Assembly (NCBI RefSeq): GCF_030409315.1 | Contig: NZ_JAUFPS010000023.1 | Span: 38,817 to 102,816 of the forward strand | DNA: 64,000 nucleotides | Source of the DNA: Mucilaginibacter flavus | GTDB taxonomy: Bacteria; Bacteroidota; Bacteroidia; Sphingobacteriales; Sphingobacteriaceae | Direction: 5' to 3' | Part shown: positions 56,715 to 64,000 of the stretch, piece after piece | Layout of the letters: every line of letters begins with the position of its first letter | Numbering within the stretch: position 1 is the first letter of the stretch | Translations under genes and position numbers: made by a program | Notes under the pieces: model-generated | What the model was told of the DNA's origin: nothing | Database searches by the model: none | What the model saw: only the letters and a program-made list of their open reading frames with translations

Positions 56715-56809
56715 TGTCGCAAATACTATCAATAGGCTTACTGGCAATATGTGTTTTATTGTTGCTTGCCCATTTTATCGATATAAAAAGATCCAGCCAT
56801 GGCAAATAA
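56714..56809 (+). CDS. 31-residue single-pass membrane microprotein
   Basis: The ATG forms a TAATG overlap with the stop of the FHA-like gene, and the frame ends 11 bases inside the phosphatase gene. The product has one hydrophobic helix (about 4-20, ILSIGLLAICVLLLLAHF) and a basic C-terminus. Both overlaps are of the kind seen for real coupled genes, and there is no frame-independent reason for a hydrophobic helix there. The likely location is the inner membrane, where small proteins often modulate a larger complex. Unrecognised. Confidence 0.6.
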   Translation: MSQILSIGLLAICVLLLLAHFIDIKRSSHGK

Positions 56810-58226
56810 TTATTTCGGCATTACAGATACCGGTAAGCAAAGGGATAATAACGAGGATGCCTTTATTGCCCAGAAAACCGATGATGGTAATTTTATTATT
56901 GCCTGTGTAATTGATGGGGTAGGCGGTTATGTAGGTGGCGAAATTGCCGCCGAAATTGCCCGCGAATGTATTTTAAAAGACCTGGCCTACGTGGCTGGTA
57001 ATGTAACACCACTATTGGTGAACACTTTTGTAAATGCCAACCAGCAAATTTACAATCGTAAACTACAGGAAAAGGGTTTGGAGAACATGGCCTGCGTGTT
57101 AACGCTGGCAGTAATCGATTTGCAAAACAACCAGTTTTACTATGCCCATGTGGGCGATACCCGTTTGTATTTGCTGCGCGATAATTCGCTCATTAAAATA
57201 TCTAAAGATCACTCTTTTGTAGGTTTCCTGGAAGACTCGGGCAGGCTTACCGAAGAGGCCGCCATGGATCATCCAAAACGAAACGAAATTAACAAAGCCC
57301 TGGGCTTTGCACCCAATATAGCACAGGATAGCGATTTTGTAGAAACCGGTCATTCGCCGTTTTTACCCGGCGATATGCTGCTGGTTTGCAGCGATGGTTT
57401 AACCGATTTGGTGGACAAAAAGCTGATCAAAAACATCCTGACAGAAAGCGGAACGTTAGAAGATAAAGGCAAAAAACTCATCAACGCCGCCAACCATAAA
57501 GGAGGCAAGGATAATGTAACTGTGGTATTGGCCCAAAACGATAAAGCCCCGCGTCAGCAAAATGCTACACGCCCGGCTGTATCTGTAAAGGCTGTTACCG
57601 AGGTCATCGAACCAAAGCCACAACCCAAACCAGTGGAAGAGCCGGCTGAAGTAACAGTAAAACCTAAAAACAGCCAGGGCACGATTTTTATATTGGCCAT
57701 AATGTTTGTGATATGTTTAGGCGGTTTTATATGGCAATACTGGCTTAATCATCAGCCTAAACCAGAACCCGCAAAGGCAGCCATCCCCGCTGTAAAACCA
57801 AAAAGCGCCGGCGAAATTAAATTGCAGGATACCCTGAGTAAATTAAAAGGGAATACCCTTGTTTTATCAGAAGCTGATTTTAAAGAGCCTATCATCCTGA
57901 GCGATTCTATTTTTATTGGTAAGGATAGCCTGTATATTAAAGCCAAGGGGAAAATAGTATTCAAAAGAGATTCGACTTATAATGGGCCTGCTATCGCGCT
58001 ATCTGCCAAAAGCAAATATGTAGTGCTGGATAGCCTTGCCTTTGATGGTTTTAAAGTAGCGGTTGCAACCCATAACGATGCCTTGGTTTTAAAAAATGTA
58101 CAGTTTAATAACTGCGCTACGCCGGTTCAAACTTCTTACCTGTTTCCCGATAAAAAATACATTTCGGGCAGGTTGTTTGGCGGTATGTTCAAAATAGATT
58201 CCTTACCTAAAGCCATCAAAAAATAA
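56799..58226 (+). CDS. PP2C-type Ser/Thr phosphatase, membrane-anchored, with beta-helix-like outer domain
   Basis: 475 residues. PP2C domain about 1-235 with all metal-site motifs: GKQRDNNEDAF, VIDGVGGYVGG, CSDGLTDLVD and GGKDNVTVV. One membrane helix (about 292-313) follows a Pro/Lys-rich linker. The outer ~130 residues have repeating short beta segments such as YVVLDSLAFDGFKVAV, which look like a right-handed beta-helix. The start overlaps the microprotein and the TAA forms TAATG with the next gene. It would reverse the kinase's action (PstP-like). Confidence 0.92.
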   Translation: MANNYFGITDTGKQRDNNEDAFIAQKTDDGNFIIACVIDGVGGYVGGEIAAEIARECILKDLAYVAGNVTPLLVNTFVNANQQIYNRKLQEKGLENMACVLTLAVIDLQNNQFYYAHVGDTRLYLLRDNSLIKISKDHSFVGFLEDSGRLTEEAAMDHPKRNEINKALGFAPNIAQDSDFVETGHSPFLPGDMLLVCSDGLTDLVDKKLIKNILTESGTLEDKGKKLINAANHKGGKDNVTVVLAQNDKAPRQQNATRPAVSVKAVTEVIEPKPQPKPVEEPAEVTVKPKNSQGTIFILAIMFVICLGGFIWQYWLNHQPKPEPAKAAIPAVKPKSAGEIKLQDTLSKLKGNTLVLSEADFKEPIILSDSIFIGKDSLYIKAKGKIVFKRDSTYNGPAIALSAKSKYVVLDSLAFDGFKVAVATHNDALVLKNVQFNNCATPVQTSYLFPDKKYISGRLFGGMFKIDSLPKAIKK

Positions 58227-61200
58227 TGGATAAGGGTACACCAAAGGCCCCGGGCCGTGGAATGGAACGGCTTTTTTTACTGTTGACAGGTATTGTACTG
58301 GCTATACTATTTGGGAAGCTGTATACCGTTTTGCAGTTAAAGTTTGTTGATGTTGATAAAAGACTTGCAGATGGTACCATTGTAAACATCAATGCGCCAA
58401 ACCCCGGCAAAAACATAGCTAATTTATTACGCAAAGGCTATTACTTTGATGATCCCCGGGATGTAAATTACATCGAATCGATAGTTGGCGGTAAGTCAAA
58501 CACCGCGGGCCAGTTTGATAACGCTGGCGAGATCAACAAACGCAAATACTACGTAAATGCCGATGAAGCCATGGAGCAGGGCGGCGAATCGTACCGCCAA
58601 AGGGTATTGGATTCGCGGGAGCTTTTAGGTTATACCGGCGATGACTCGGTCCGTTTTACACAGGAAAAGAATAACCCGCCGCAAATCCCAGCCGAAACAG
58701 ACCTGGCTTTAGGCGAATACAGCATCAGCGGTAAAATAAGTCATAAAGAGCAACCCGTAGCCGGCGTATTGGTGAGGCTGAATATGATTTTGCCTAAGGA
58801 TAGCATTTACTCCGACGAGGAAACCGCTGCCAAAAATACTACGACCGAAAAATCAGCATCGGCAAAAAAGATATACGTTTTAAACGATCAAAAAAAACGG
58901 CAACTACAATCATTAACCGCCTTTGCCCGCACCGATGCCAATGGCCGTTACGAGTTTAAAAACCTACCTACAGATAAGGCTTTTGAATTGCTCCCCCTGC
59001 AGCCGGGCTTTGAATTTGGCCGCTCGCAAGGCGTGGTTGATTTGGATGCCAATAAAACCATCAATTTTAGCCAGGCACCGCATAGTATTAAGCTACTGTC
59101 GACCAAAGATTTTAATATCCTGAAAAAAGAAGGCGCCTTCATAGTACGTACCATTGATGATTTTAACAAATGGTACTGGATCATTGTCGCTTGTTTTTTT
59201 GCAGGTTTTATCATCATTCACCTGTTGCTAAGCACCCGTTTCCAGGCCGCAGATCAATTGATGCTGCCGCTGGTAATGATGCTTACCGGGATTTCGTTCC
59301 TAACGTTATTGAGCTTGCAGGACCCTTTACGCGACAGGTTTTTAGCCAAAGATACGCTCATCTATTTGGGCATAGGCGTTGCCGTGGTTTGTATTATGCT
59401 GCTCGTTAACCTGCGTAAATTAACCGCCGATTCGGCTTTGTATCGCTTGCTTATTTTTAAACAGGTACGCAGCGCGGCCAACGGCTGGCCATGGATAGTG
59501 CTGGCCATGGGCGTATTGTTTAGTACTATATTGTTTGGTACCGGGCCCGAAGGTAGCGGGGTTAAGGTAAACCTGTTAGGTTTTCAGCCCAGCGAGATTG
59601 TAAAATACCTGGTGGTTATTTTCCTGGCGGGATTTTTTGCCGCTAACGAAAAGTTTATCAGTCAGTATGCCAGTTGGGGCAAACGCTGGTCGTTCTTTTC
59701 ATCGGCATTGATTGCTACGGTGCTTACGTTGCTGCTGTTTTTAATTTTAGGAGATTTGGGGCCGGCCATGGTAATCTGTTTTACGTTCATCATCCTGTTC
59801 TCCTTTTCGCGCGGCGATTTTTTGCCTATGGCAGGCTTTGTGGTGTTGTTTGTATTGACTACCTGGTTTTTTGATAACGTTTGGCTTAGCGCAGGCATTA
59901 GTTTTGGTATTTTAGTGTTAGTTGGGTTTTTAAAACCCCGGTACCTCAGTGAGTCGGCGTTTATGGCGCTTATTGTGATCACCGCGTTTTTAACCATCGA
60001 TAAGATACCCGGGCTGGAAAAAATTATCCCCGGCCCGGTTGAGCGTTTGGTTGACCGTAAAGCTATTTGGCAAGACCCATGGAATAATGAAGTGTATGGC
60101 GGCGACCAGGTTGCCAACGGCCTATGGGCTATGGCAGGCGGCGGCCTAACCGGCGAGGGCGTAGGGCAGGGCTTTGCCAAAACCATTCCCGAAGCGCATA
60201 CCGATATGATATTGCCATCCATTGGCGAAGAGTTTGGCTGGGCAGGTATGGCTGGCATCTTTATCCTGTTCCTGCTGTTTTTACACCGGTCCATCATCAT
60301 AGGGCGGCAAACGGGCACGCCGCTGTTGTTTTACCTCAGCGCCGGGATAGGCGTGTGTACCTTTGTGCAGTTTTTATTGATAGCGGGCGGCTCTATCGGT
60401 GCATTGCCTCTATCGGGCGTATCATTGCCGTTTGAAAGCTATGGTGGTTCGTCATTAGTAATCAATATGCTGGCTACCGGCTTTTTGCTGTCGGTATCGT
60501 TAGTGAAGGGTAGCCAGGTGCAAATGAGTTATATTACCAAACAGCAGGATAAAAACCTGGTACCGGCATTGGCCGCGGCATTGGCGGGTGTGGTATTGTT
60601 AACGGTAAATGTATCGCGCTATAGTACCGATAATAAAAAGTGGGTGGTAAAACCTGCCCTGGTGGCCGATAAAAGCGGATCGCGCATGTTTAGTTATAAC
60701 CCACGCATTGCCATATTGATGAATAAGTTACAGGCCGGTTCATTGCTTGACCGCAACGGGCTGATCCTGGCAACCAGCAAGCCCGAACTGATAGAAAAGC
60801 AAAAGAATAAATTATCTGCATCCGGCATCAAAAATTACGACCTGGATTCGGCCATGCACAAAAGGCTGGAACGTTTTTATCCTTTTGAAGAGCAAATGTT
60901 TTTCTGGATCGGTGATAACAACACCGGCGTATTTAATGGCAGCACCAACGGCTACTTTGCCGAATACGAACTTGCTGCCGAACTACGTGGCTTTAAAATG
61001 CCCATCAGCAGCTATAACGTAAAAGCATCGCGTTACCAGGAAGATCGCTTTTTACCACGTGGCGTAAAGGAAATGACTGTCGCCAAAAAAGACTATAGCG
61101 AACTGGCTCCATTACTGCTTGCGGATATTAATGGGCCCGAAGTTGCTGCATTTAAAAACAGAAACCGTGATGTAAAGCTAACCATGGATGCTGATTTGCA

Positions 61201-62305
61201 AACCAGCATCCAACAATCTATAGCTACCGACACATCATTGTTTGATAACCGGGTATCTGTGGTGATTATGGAAGCTAAAACCGGCGATGTGCTGGTTTCG
61301 GCACAATACCCGCTGCCACCCGTACATAATTGGGATAAGCTCACGATGTCGCAGGCTGATCAAAATAAACTCTCCACCTGGATGACCACTACCGATTTGG
61401 GCTTTACCTATGCCTCGCAGCCAGGCTCTACAGCCAAGGTATTAACCGCTATGTCGGCCTTTAATAAATTGGGTGTGGCTGCTGCCGATGTTACCTATCA
61501 CGTAAGTACCGAGGAGCGTATTCGTACCAAGGGCATTGAGCCAGACGAAACAGGCGTGATCACCATGGAACGGGCGATTGCCAAATCAAATAACGTATAT
61601 TTCATTAAGCTGGCCAATCAGCAGCACCTGGAAGAATATATGGTTAACCTGTATATGAAAACCGGGATGTTTTTGCATGGCGTAGGCGGCTATTATTTTA
61701 ACAAGCCAACAGAGAACGATGCCCAGGAAGAAAAATGGCGCAACCTGTGGCGCAAAACCGAATTTAATACCAAACCCAGGTACGACCCTAATAACATTCA
61801 TAAAACAAGGGCTAAGGGTATCTCTGGCATGGCCTGGGGGCAGGGCGAGCTTATTGCTACTCCTGCATCGGTAGCCCGACTTGTATCCGGCGTAGCCAAT
61901 GGCGGTGTGTTGATGCCAAATCGTTTTGTATTGAATATTGGTGGCACCAAACAACCTGCAAAACCTGGGATAAGCCTGGCCGAAAAACCTGAATACGCGG
62001 GCTTGCTAACCCAATATATGATAGCACAAAGCGCGCCTAAGGTGCCTATATTAGGAATAGCGGTAGCGGGTAAAAGTGGTACCCCCGAGCGTATTGTAAA
62101 AAACAAAAGCGTGAACGATGGCTGGTATGTATTTTTTGCTCCCGAAGCCAATGGCAAAAGCAATATGGTAGTTTGTATCCGTATAGAGTCAACCCGCGGC
62201 TCGTCAGACGCCGTTCACTTGGCCGGCAAGCACGTTATACCATTCCTGTTGCAAAAAGGCTATATGAAGGGTATTGATGGCAATGAGGCGGTGAGTACTG
62301 AATAG
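58226..62305 (+). CDS. RodA/FtsW glycosyltransferase fused to a penicillin-binding transpeptidase
   Basis: 1359 residues, about the sum of a RodA/FtsW protein and a class B PBP plus 300. An N-terminal helix (about 10-30) is followed by a soluble part with a carboxypeptidase-regulatory-like domain (about 165-275). Multiple membrane helices about 312-800 hold the SEDS motifs PSEIVKYLVV, HTDMILPSIGEEFGW (Asp660) and GVSLPFESYGGSS. The rest is a PBP transpeptidase with SxxK at Ser1068-Lys1071, SxN at Ser1121-Asn1123 and KSGT at 1283-1286. All catalytic motifs are intact. The start overlaps the phosphatase stop by one base. Confidence 0.94.
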   Translation: MDKGTPKAPGRGMERLFLLLTGIVLAILFGKLYTVLQLKFVDVDKRLADGTIVNINAPNPGKNIANLLRKGYYFDDPRDVNYIESIVGGKSNTAGQFDNAGEINKRKYYVNADEAMEQGGESYRQRVLDSRELLGYTGDDSVRFTQEKNNPPQIPAETDLALGEYSISGKISHKEQPVAGVLVRLNMILPKDSIYSDEETAAKNTTTEKSASAKKIYVLNDQKKRQLQSLTAFARTDANGRYEFKNLPTDKAFELLPLQPGFEFGRSQGVVDLDANKTINFSQAPHSIKLLSTKDFNILKKEGAFIVRTIDDFNKWYWIIVACFFAGFIIIHLLLSTRFQAADQLMLPLVMMLTGISFLTLLSLQDPLRDRFLAKDTLIYLGIGVAVVCIMLLVNLRKLTADSALYRLLIFKQVRSAANGWPWIVLAMGVLFSTILFGTGPEGSGVKVNLLGFQPSEIVKYLVVIFLAGFFAANEKFISQYASWGKRWSFFSSALIATVLTLLLFLILGDLGPAMVICFTFIILFSFSRGDFLPMAGFVVLFVLTTWFFDNVWLSAGISFGILVLVGFLKPRYLSESAFMALIVITAFLTIDKIPGLEKIIPGPVERLVDRKAIWQDPWNNEVYGGDQVANGLWAMAGGGLTGEGVGQGFAKTIPEAHTDMILPSIGEEFGWAGMAGIFILFLLFLHRSIIIGRQTGTPLLFYLSAGIGVCTFVQFLLIAGGSIGALPLSGVSLPFESYGGSSLVINMLATGFLLSVSLVKGSQVQMSYITKQQDKNLVPALAAALAGVVLLTVNVSRYSTDNKKWVVKPALVADKSGSRMFSYNPRIAILMNKLQAGSLLDRNGLILATSKPELIEKQKNKLSASGIKNYDLDSAMHKRLERFYPFEEQMFFWIGDNNTGVFNGSTNGYFAEYELAAELRGFKMPISSYNVKASRYQEDRFLPRGVKEMTVAKKDYSELAPLLLADINGPEVAAFKNRNRDVKLTMDADLQTSIQQSIATDTSLFDNRVSVVIMEAKTGDVLVSAQYPLPPVHNWDKLTMSQADQNKLSTWMTTTDLGFTYASQPGSTAKVLTAMSAFNKLGVAAADVTYHVSTEERIRTKGIEPDETGVITMERAIAKSNNVYFIKLANQQHLEEYMVNLYMKTGMFLHGVGGYYFNKPTENDAQEEKWRNLWRKTEFNTKPRYDPNNIHKTRAKGISGMAWGQGELIATPASVARLVSGVANGGVLMPNRFVLNIGGTKQPAKPGISLAEKPEYAGLLTQYMIAQSAPKVPILGIAVAGKSGTPERIVKNKSVNDGWYVFFAPEANGKSNMVVCIRIESTRGSSDAVHLAGKHVIPFLLQKGYMKGIDGNEAVSTE

Positions 62306-62421
62306 ATTTTGGATTTCGGAATTGGGATTTCGGATTTTTAGAATTTAAAAATTCGGATTTAGATTTTAGGATTTTAGAATGAGTGTTTTGAATTTTTACT
62401 TTTGAATTTTGAATTAAAAAG
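62306..62421. repeat. AT-rich short-repeat spacer
   Basis: A run of related TTTCGGATTTT, GAATTTAAAAATTCGGA and TTTTGAATTTT words separates the fusion gene from the FHA gene. Similar AT-rich words lie before the kinase gene. It may be the reason for a break in the operon's tight spacing. Confidence 0.5.
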
Positions 62422-63216
62422 ATGGCATTTAGTTTTTTCAGCAGGAATAGTGGCGATAAGGCCTGGGATGTAAAAAGTTTGCGCGACGCATTGCTGCGCT
62501 ACATAAAAGAAGCCCTGCAAAAGGTAGAAGGCGGCGAAGCCGGCCACATTAAAGAGTTACAGTTATACATCGCCGCCAACGCCGAGGACAAACATATCTA
62601 CGAAGGAGCGGTGTATGTGCAGGATAAGGAAAAGTTCAGGAACGAGATTCAGCGGATAGCTGATGATTATGCGCTCGATCTGCCTGCCGATTGGTCGGTT
62701 GAAGTGATTTTTACGGACAGTCTTCCAACAGATATCGGCCGGATACCTCAGTTAGATGCCGCGTTTACCATACTTACACAGAGGCAGGTAATGCACAATG
62801 CTTCATCGGCAGTGGCTTATATCCGCATTTTGAACGGGCAGGCCGAGCAGGGTGAATACCTGATTAAAGCAACAGATGGAAAGATCAACATTGGCAGGGA
62901 TAAAAAGTCGGTTACCGAAAACGGTTCGTTCCGCCTAAATAAAATCATTTTCCCGCCGGATAGTAACGACGAAAGCAACAAATTTATCAGCCGTCAACAC
63001 GCCCATATTGAGTGGAACAAAGATGACGAACGTTTTATGATTTATGCCGATGAGGGCGGCGTTCCTCCACGCAATAAAACCAAAATTCATATTGCTGCCG
63101 ATGAAAAGATGATCAAGCTTAACTCAACCCAAATAGGTCACCCCATGAGCGAAGGCGACCAGGTGATTTTAGGAGAATCAGCCGTGTTTTTGTTTAGCGT
63201 GAAAGCAGAAGGATAA
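62422..63216 (+). CDS. FHA domain protein, FhaA-like layout
   Basis: 264 residues. The C-terminal FHA domain has INIGRD, ISRQHAHIEW and a final beta pair, the phosphothreonine-binding pattern. The N-terminal ~100 residues (YIKEALQKVEGGEAGHIKE, YVQDKEKFRNEIQRI) resemble in layout the N-terminal domain of FhaA, a regulator of the mycobacterial RodA/PBP cluster; that is inference. It starts 116 bases after the fusion gene, and the spacer is made of AT-rich short repeats. It may bring the kinase's phosphorylated target to the SEDS-PBP protein. Confidence 0.85.
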   Translation: MAFSFFSRNSGDKAWDVKSLRDALLRYIKEALQKVEGGEAGHIKELQLYIAANAEDKHIYEGAVYVQDKEKFRNEIQRIADDYALDLPADWSVEVIFTDSLPTDIGRIPQLDAAFTILTQRQVMHNASSAVAYIRILNGQAEQGEYLIKATDGKINIGRDKKSVTENGSFRLNKIIFPPDSNDESNKFISRQHAHIEWNKDDERFMIYADEGGVPPRNKTKIHIAADEKMIKLNSTQIGHPMSEGDQVILGESAVFLFSVKAEG

Positions 63217-63245
63217 TTTTTTACCCGCACGGTAGTTTAAAAAAT

Positions 63246-63803
63246 ATGATCAAAAGAATATTACTTCTGATAGTAATCATAGCAAAAGTTGGTTTTGCCC
63301 ATGCCCAAACTGCCGATGAGGTTTATAATACCTACATCGATTTTAACGAGGCAAAAATGAATGCCGACGCCACGCGGCAAATGACCCTTGCCGAGAAGAT
63401 TTTGCCCGATACCGCTAAACTGACACCCAAGGTGCGGATAAGCTTTTATAATTCATTAGCAAAGCTTTATGAAGACGATAGTCAGAGTGTAAATGCCATT
63501 AAATACTATAAAATGGTTTCGGCTGCTCAGCCAGACTACTATGTGGCTCACCGGGCTTTAGGTTACCTGTATATCAAAGATATCTCCGGCAAGCAAACGG
63601 TGGTTGATGCCAACTACATCCAAAAAGCTAAACTGGCACTCCCGCACCTCGAAAAAGCCCAGGCCTGCGATCCCGACGATAACACCCTCGCCATTATCAA
63701 AGTACTTTACAGGAACTTAAAGGATGAAGCCGCGCTAAATTCCCTGCCCGCCCGGTTGGAAAAACTCAAGAAAAACTGCGTTGATTTACTGAGTGACCAG
63801 TAG
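63246..63803 (+). CDS. Secreted TPR-like protein
   Basis: 185 residues with a signal peptide about 1-21 (GFAHAQ). The remainder is helical and has TPR-like pairs (AINSLAKLYEDDSQSVNAIKYYK-style about 75-100, and ALGYLYIKD). It is 29 bases after the FHA gene. As the last gene of the kinase-SEDS-PBP operon it may be an extracytoplasmic scaffold of the complex. No specific family is recognised. Confidence 0.7.
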   Translation: MIKRILLLIVIIAKVGFAHAQTADEVYNTYIDFNEAKMNADATRQMTLAEKILPDTAKLTPKVRISFYNSLAKLYEDDSQSVNAIKYYKMVSAAQPDYYVAHRALGYLYIKDISGKQTVVDANYIQKAKLALPHLEKAQACDPDDNTLAIIKVLYRNLKDEAALNSLPARLEKLKKNCVDLLSDQ

Positions 63804-63810
63804 CTTTAGT

Positions 63811-63918
63811 AGTAAGTATCAAGTAGTAAGTAGTAAGATTTTTTTACTTGAAGGTTTTTTGAATAAGATTTGAATGCTGAGAAACTTTCCGCAGCTGTCT
63901 TACTACTTGATACTTACT
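63811..63918. repeat. Palindromic repeat with 20-bp perfect arms
   Basis: AGTAAGTATCAAGTAGTAAG (63811-63830) and CTTACTACTTGATACTTACT (63899-63918) are perfect inverted repeats. Related AGTATCAAGTAGT words occur near 50626-50653 and 54145-54175. No gene lies in 63804-64000. Confidence 0.75.
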
Positions 63919-64000
63919 AATGCGAATCAAGGGTTAAAAGCTTTAGAAACCTTATGGCTTAACCACCTGATTATGAGTTTTTTATTTGTGATTTTATTTG

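Noticed and set aside
59662..60318. 218-codon minus-strand frame inside the SEDS-PBP gene
   Set aside because: Opposite intact SEDS motifs; Pro/Lys/Asn-rich and without family features.
1..64000. tRNA, rRNA and riboswitches
   Set aside because: No cloverleaf with a plausible T-loop and no rRNA-like stretch was found by eye; a tRNAscan-SE and Rfam run would be decisive.

Overview
The window looks like a chromosomal segment of a member of the Bacteroidota, most likely family Sphingobacteriaceae (Mucilaginibacter- or Pedobacter-like). The reasons are: TonB-dependent receptors with an N-terminal carboxypeptidase-regulatory-like domain, a DUF6443-type RHS protein, FtsX-type permeases of the Bacteroidota kind, promoters with the TAnnTTTG -7 element, weak Shine-Dalgarno sequences, and several kinds of palindromic intergenic repeats. 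The genus is an inference from protein style; no rRNA or tRNA gene was seen.

Layout. 1-4514: the 3' end of a YD-repeat protein, a complete RHS protein with a variable C-terminal tip, and a small membrane protein that could be its immunity partner. 4515-5531: non-coding degenerate repeats. 5532-10844 (minus): a type II secretion/type IV pilus-like operon (Fn3-like lipoprotein, GspC-like protein, MORN-type protein, PilX-like protein, two pseudopilins, GspF). 11445-17350: a surface fibre-like protein, a small membrane protein, a helical hypothetical, a YiaA/B protein and an ABC-F ATPase. 17851-25249: PhzF protein, two AraC regulators, an SDR, an ArsB-type transporter, an MFS carrier and two single-domain response regulators. 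25812-36563: a TonB receptor with two small secreted neighbours, an ankyrin protein, an AsmA-like giant and an FtsX permease. 36787-41167: a stand-alone Tae1/Tse1-like peptidoglycan amidase, a membrane protein and Crp regulator, an IlvN-like ACT protein behind a transcription attenuator, and an acyltransferase. 41663-44969: a LytTR regulator, a soluble histidine kinase coupled to a CBS protein, and a frameshifted gene. 45177-50618: HxlR regulator with its divergent CMD/SDR pair, a Fur regulator coupled to a cell-wall amidase, and a GH20 hexosaminidase. 51201-53850: a second TonB receptor with a small companion, bracketed by direct repeats.

54283-63803 is the most striking part: a tightly packed operon for a Ser/Thr kinase, an FHA-like protein, a 31-residue membrane microprotein, a PP2C phosphatase, a single 1359-residue polypeptide that joins a RodA/FtsW glycosyltransferase to a penicillin-binding transpeptidase, an FHA protein and a TPR-like secreted protein. 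This matches in content the actinobacterial pknB-pstP-rodA-pbpA-fhaA/fhaB cluster, with rodA and pbpA fused. The likely job is phosphorylation-controlled peptidoglycan synthesis.

Regulation that can be read directly includes the ilv-type leader peptide with terminator (39749-39876), a 22-bp-spaced direct-repeat operator before the SDR gene, an inverted repeat between hxlR and its target, paired palindromes before the first TonB receptor, and two strong intrinsic terminators.
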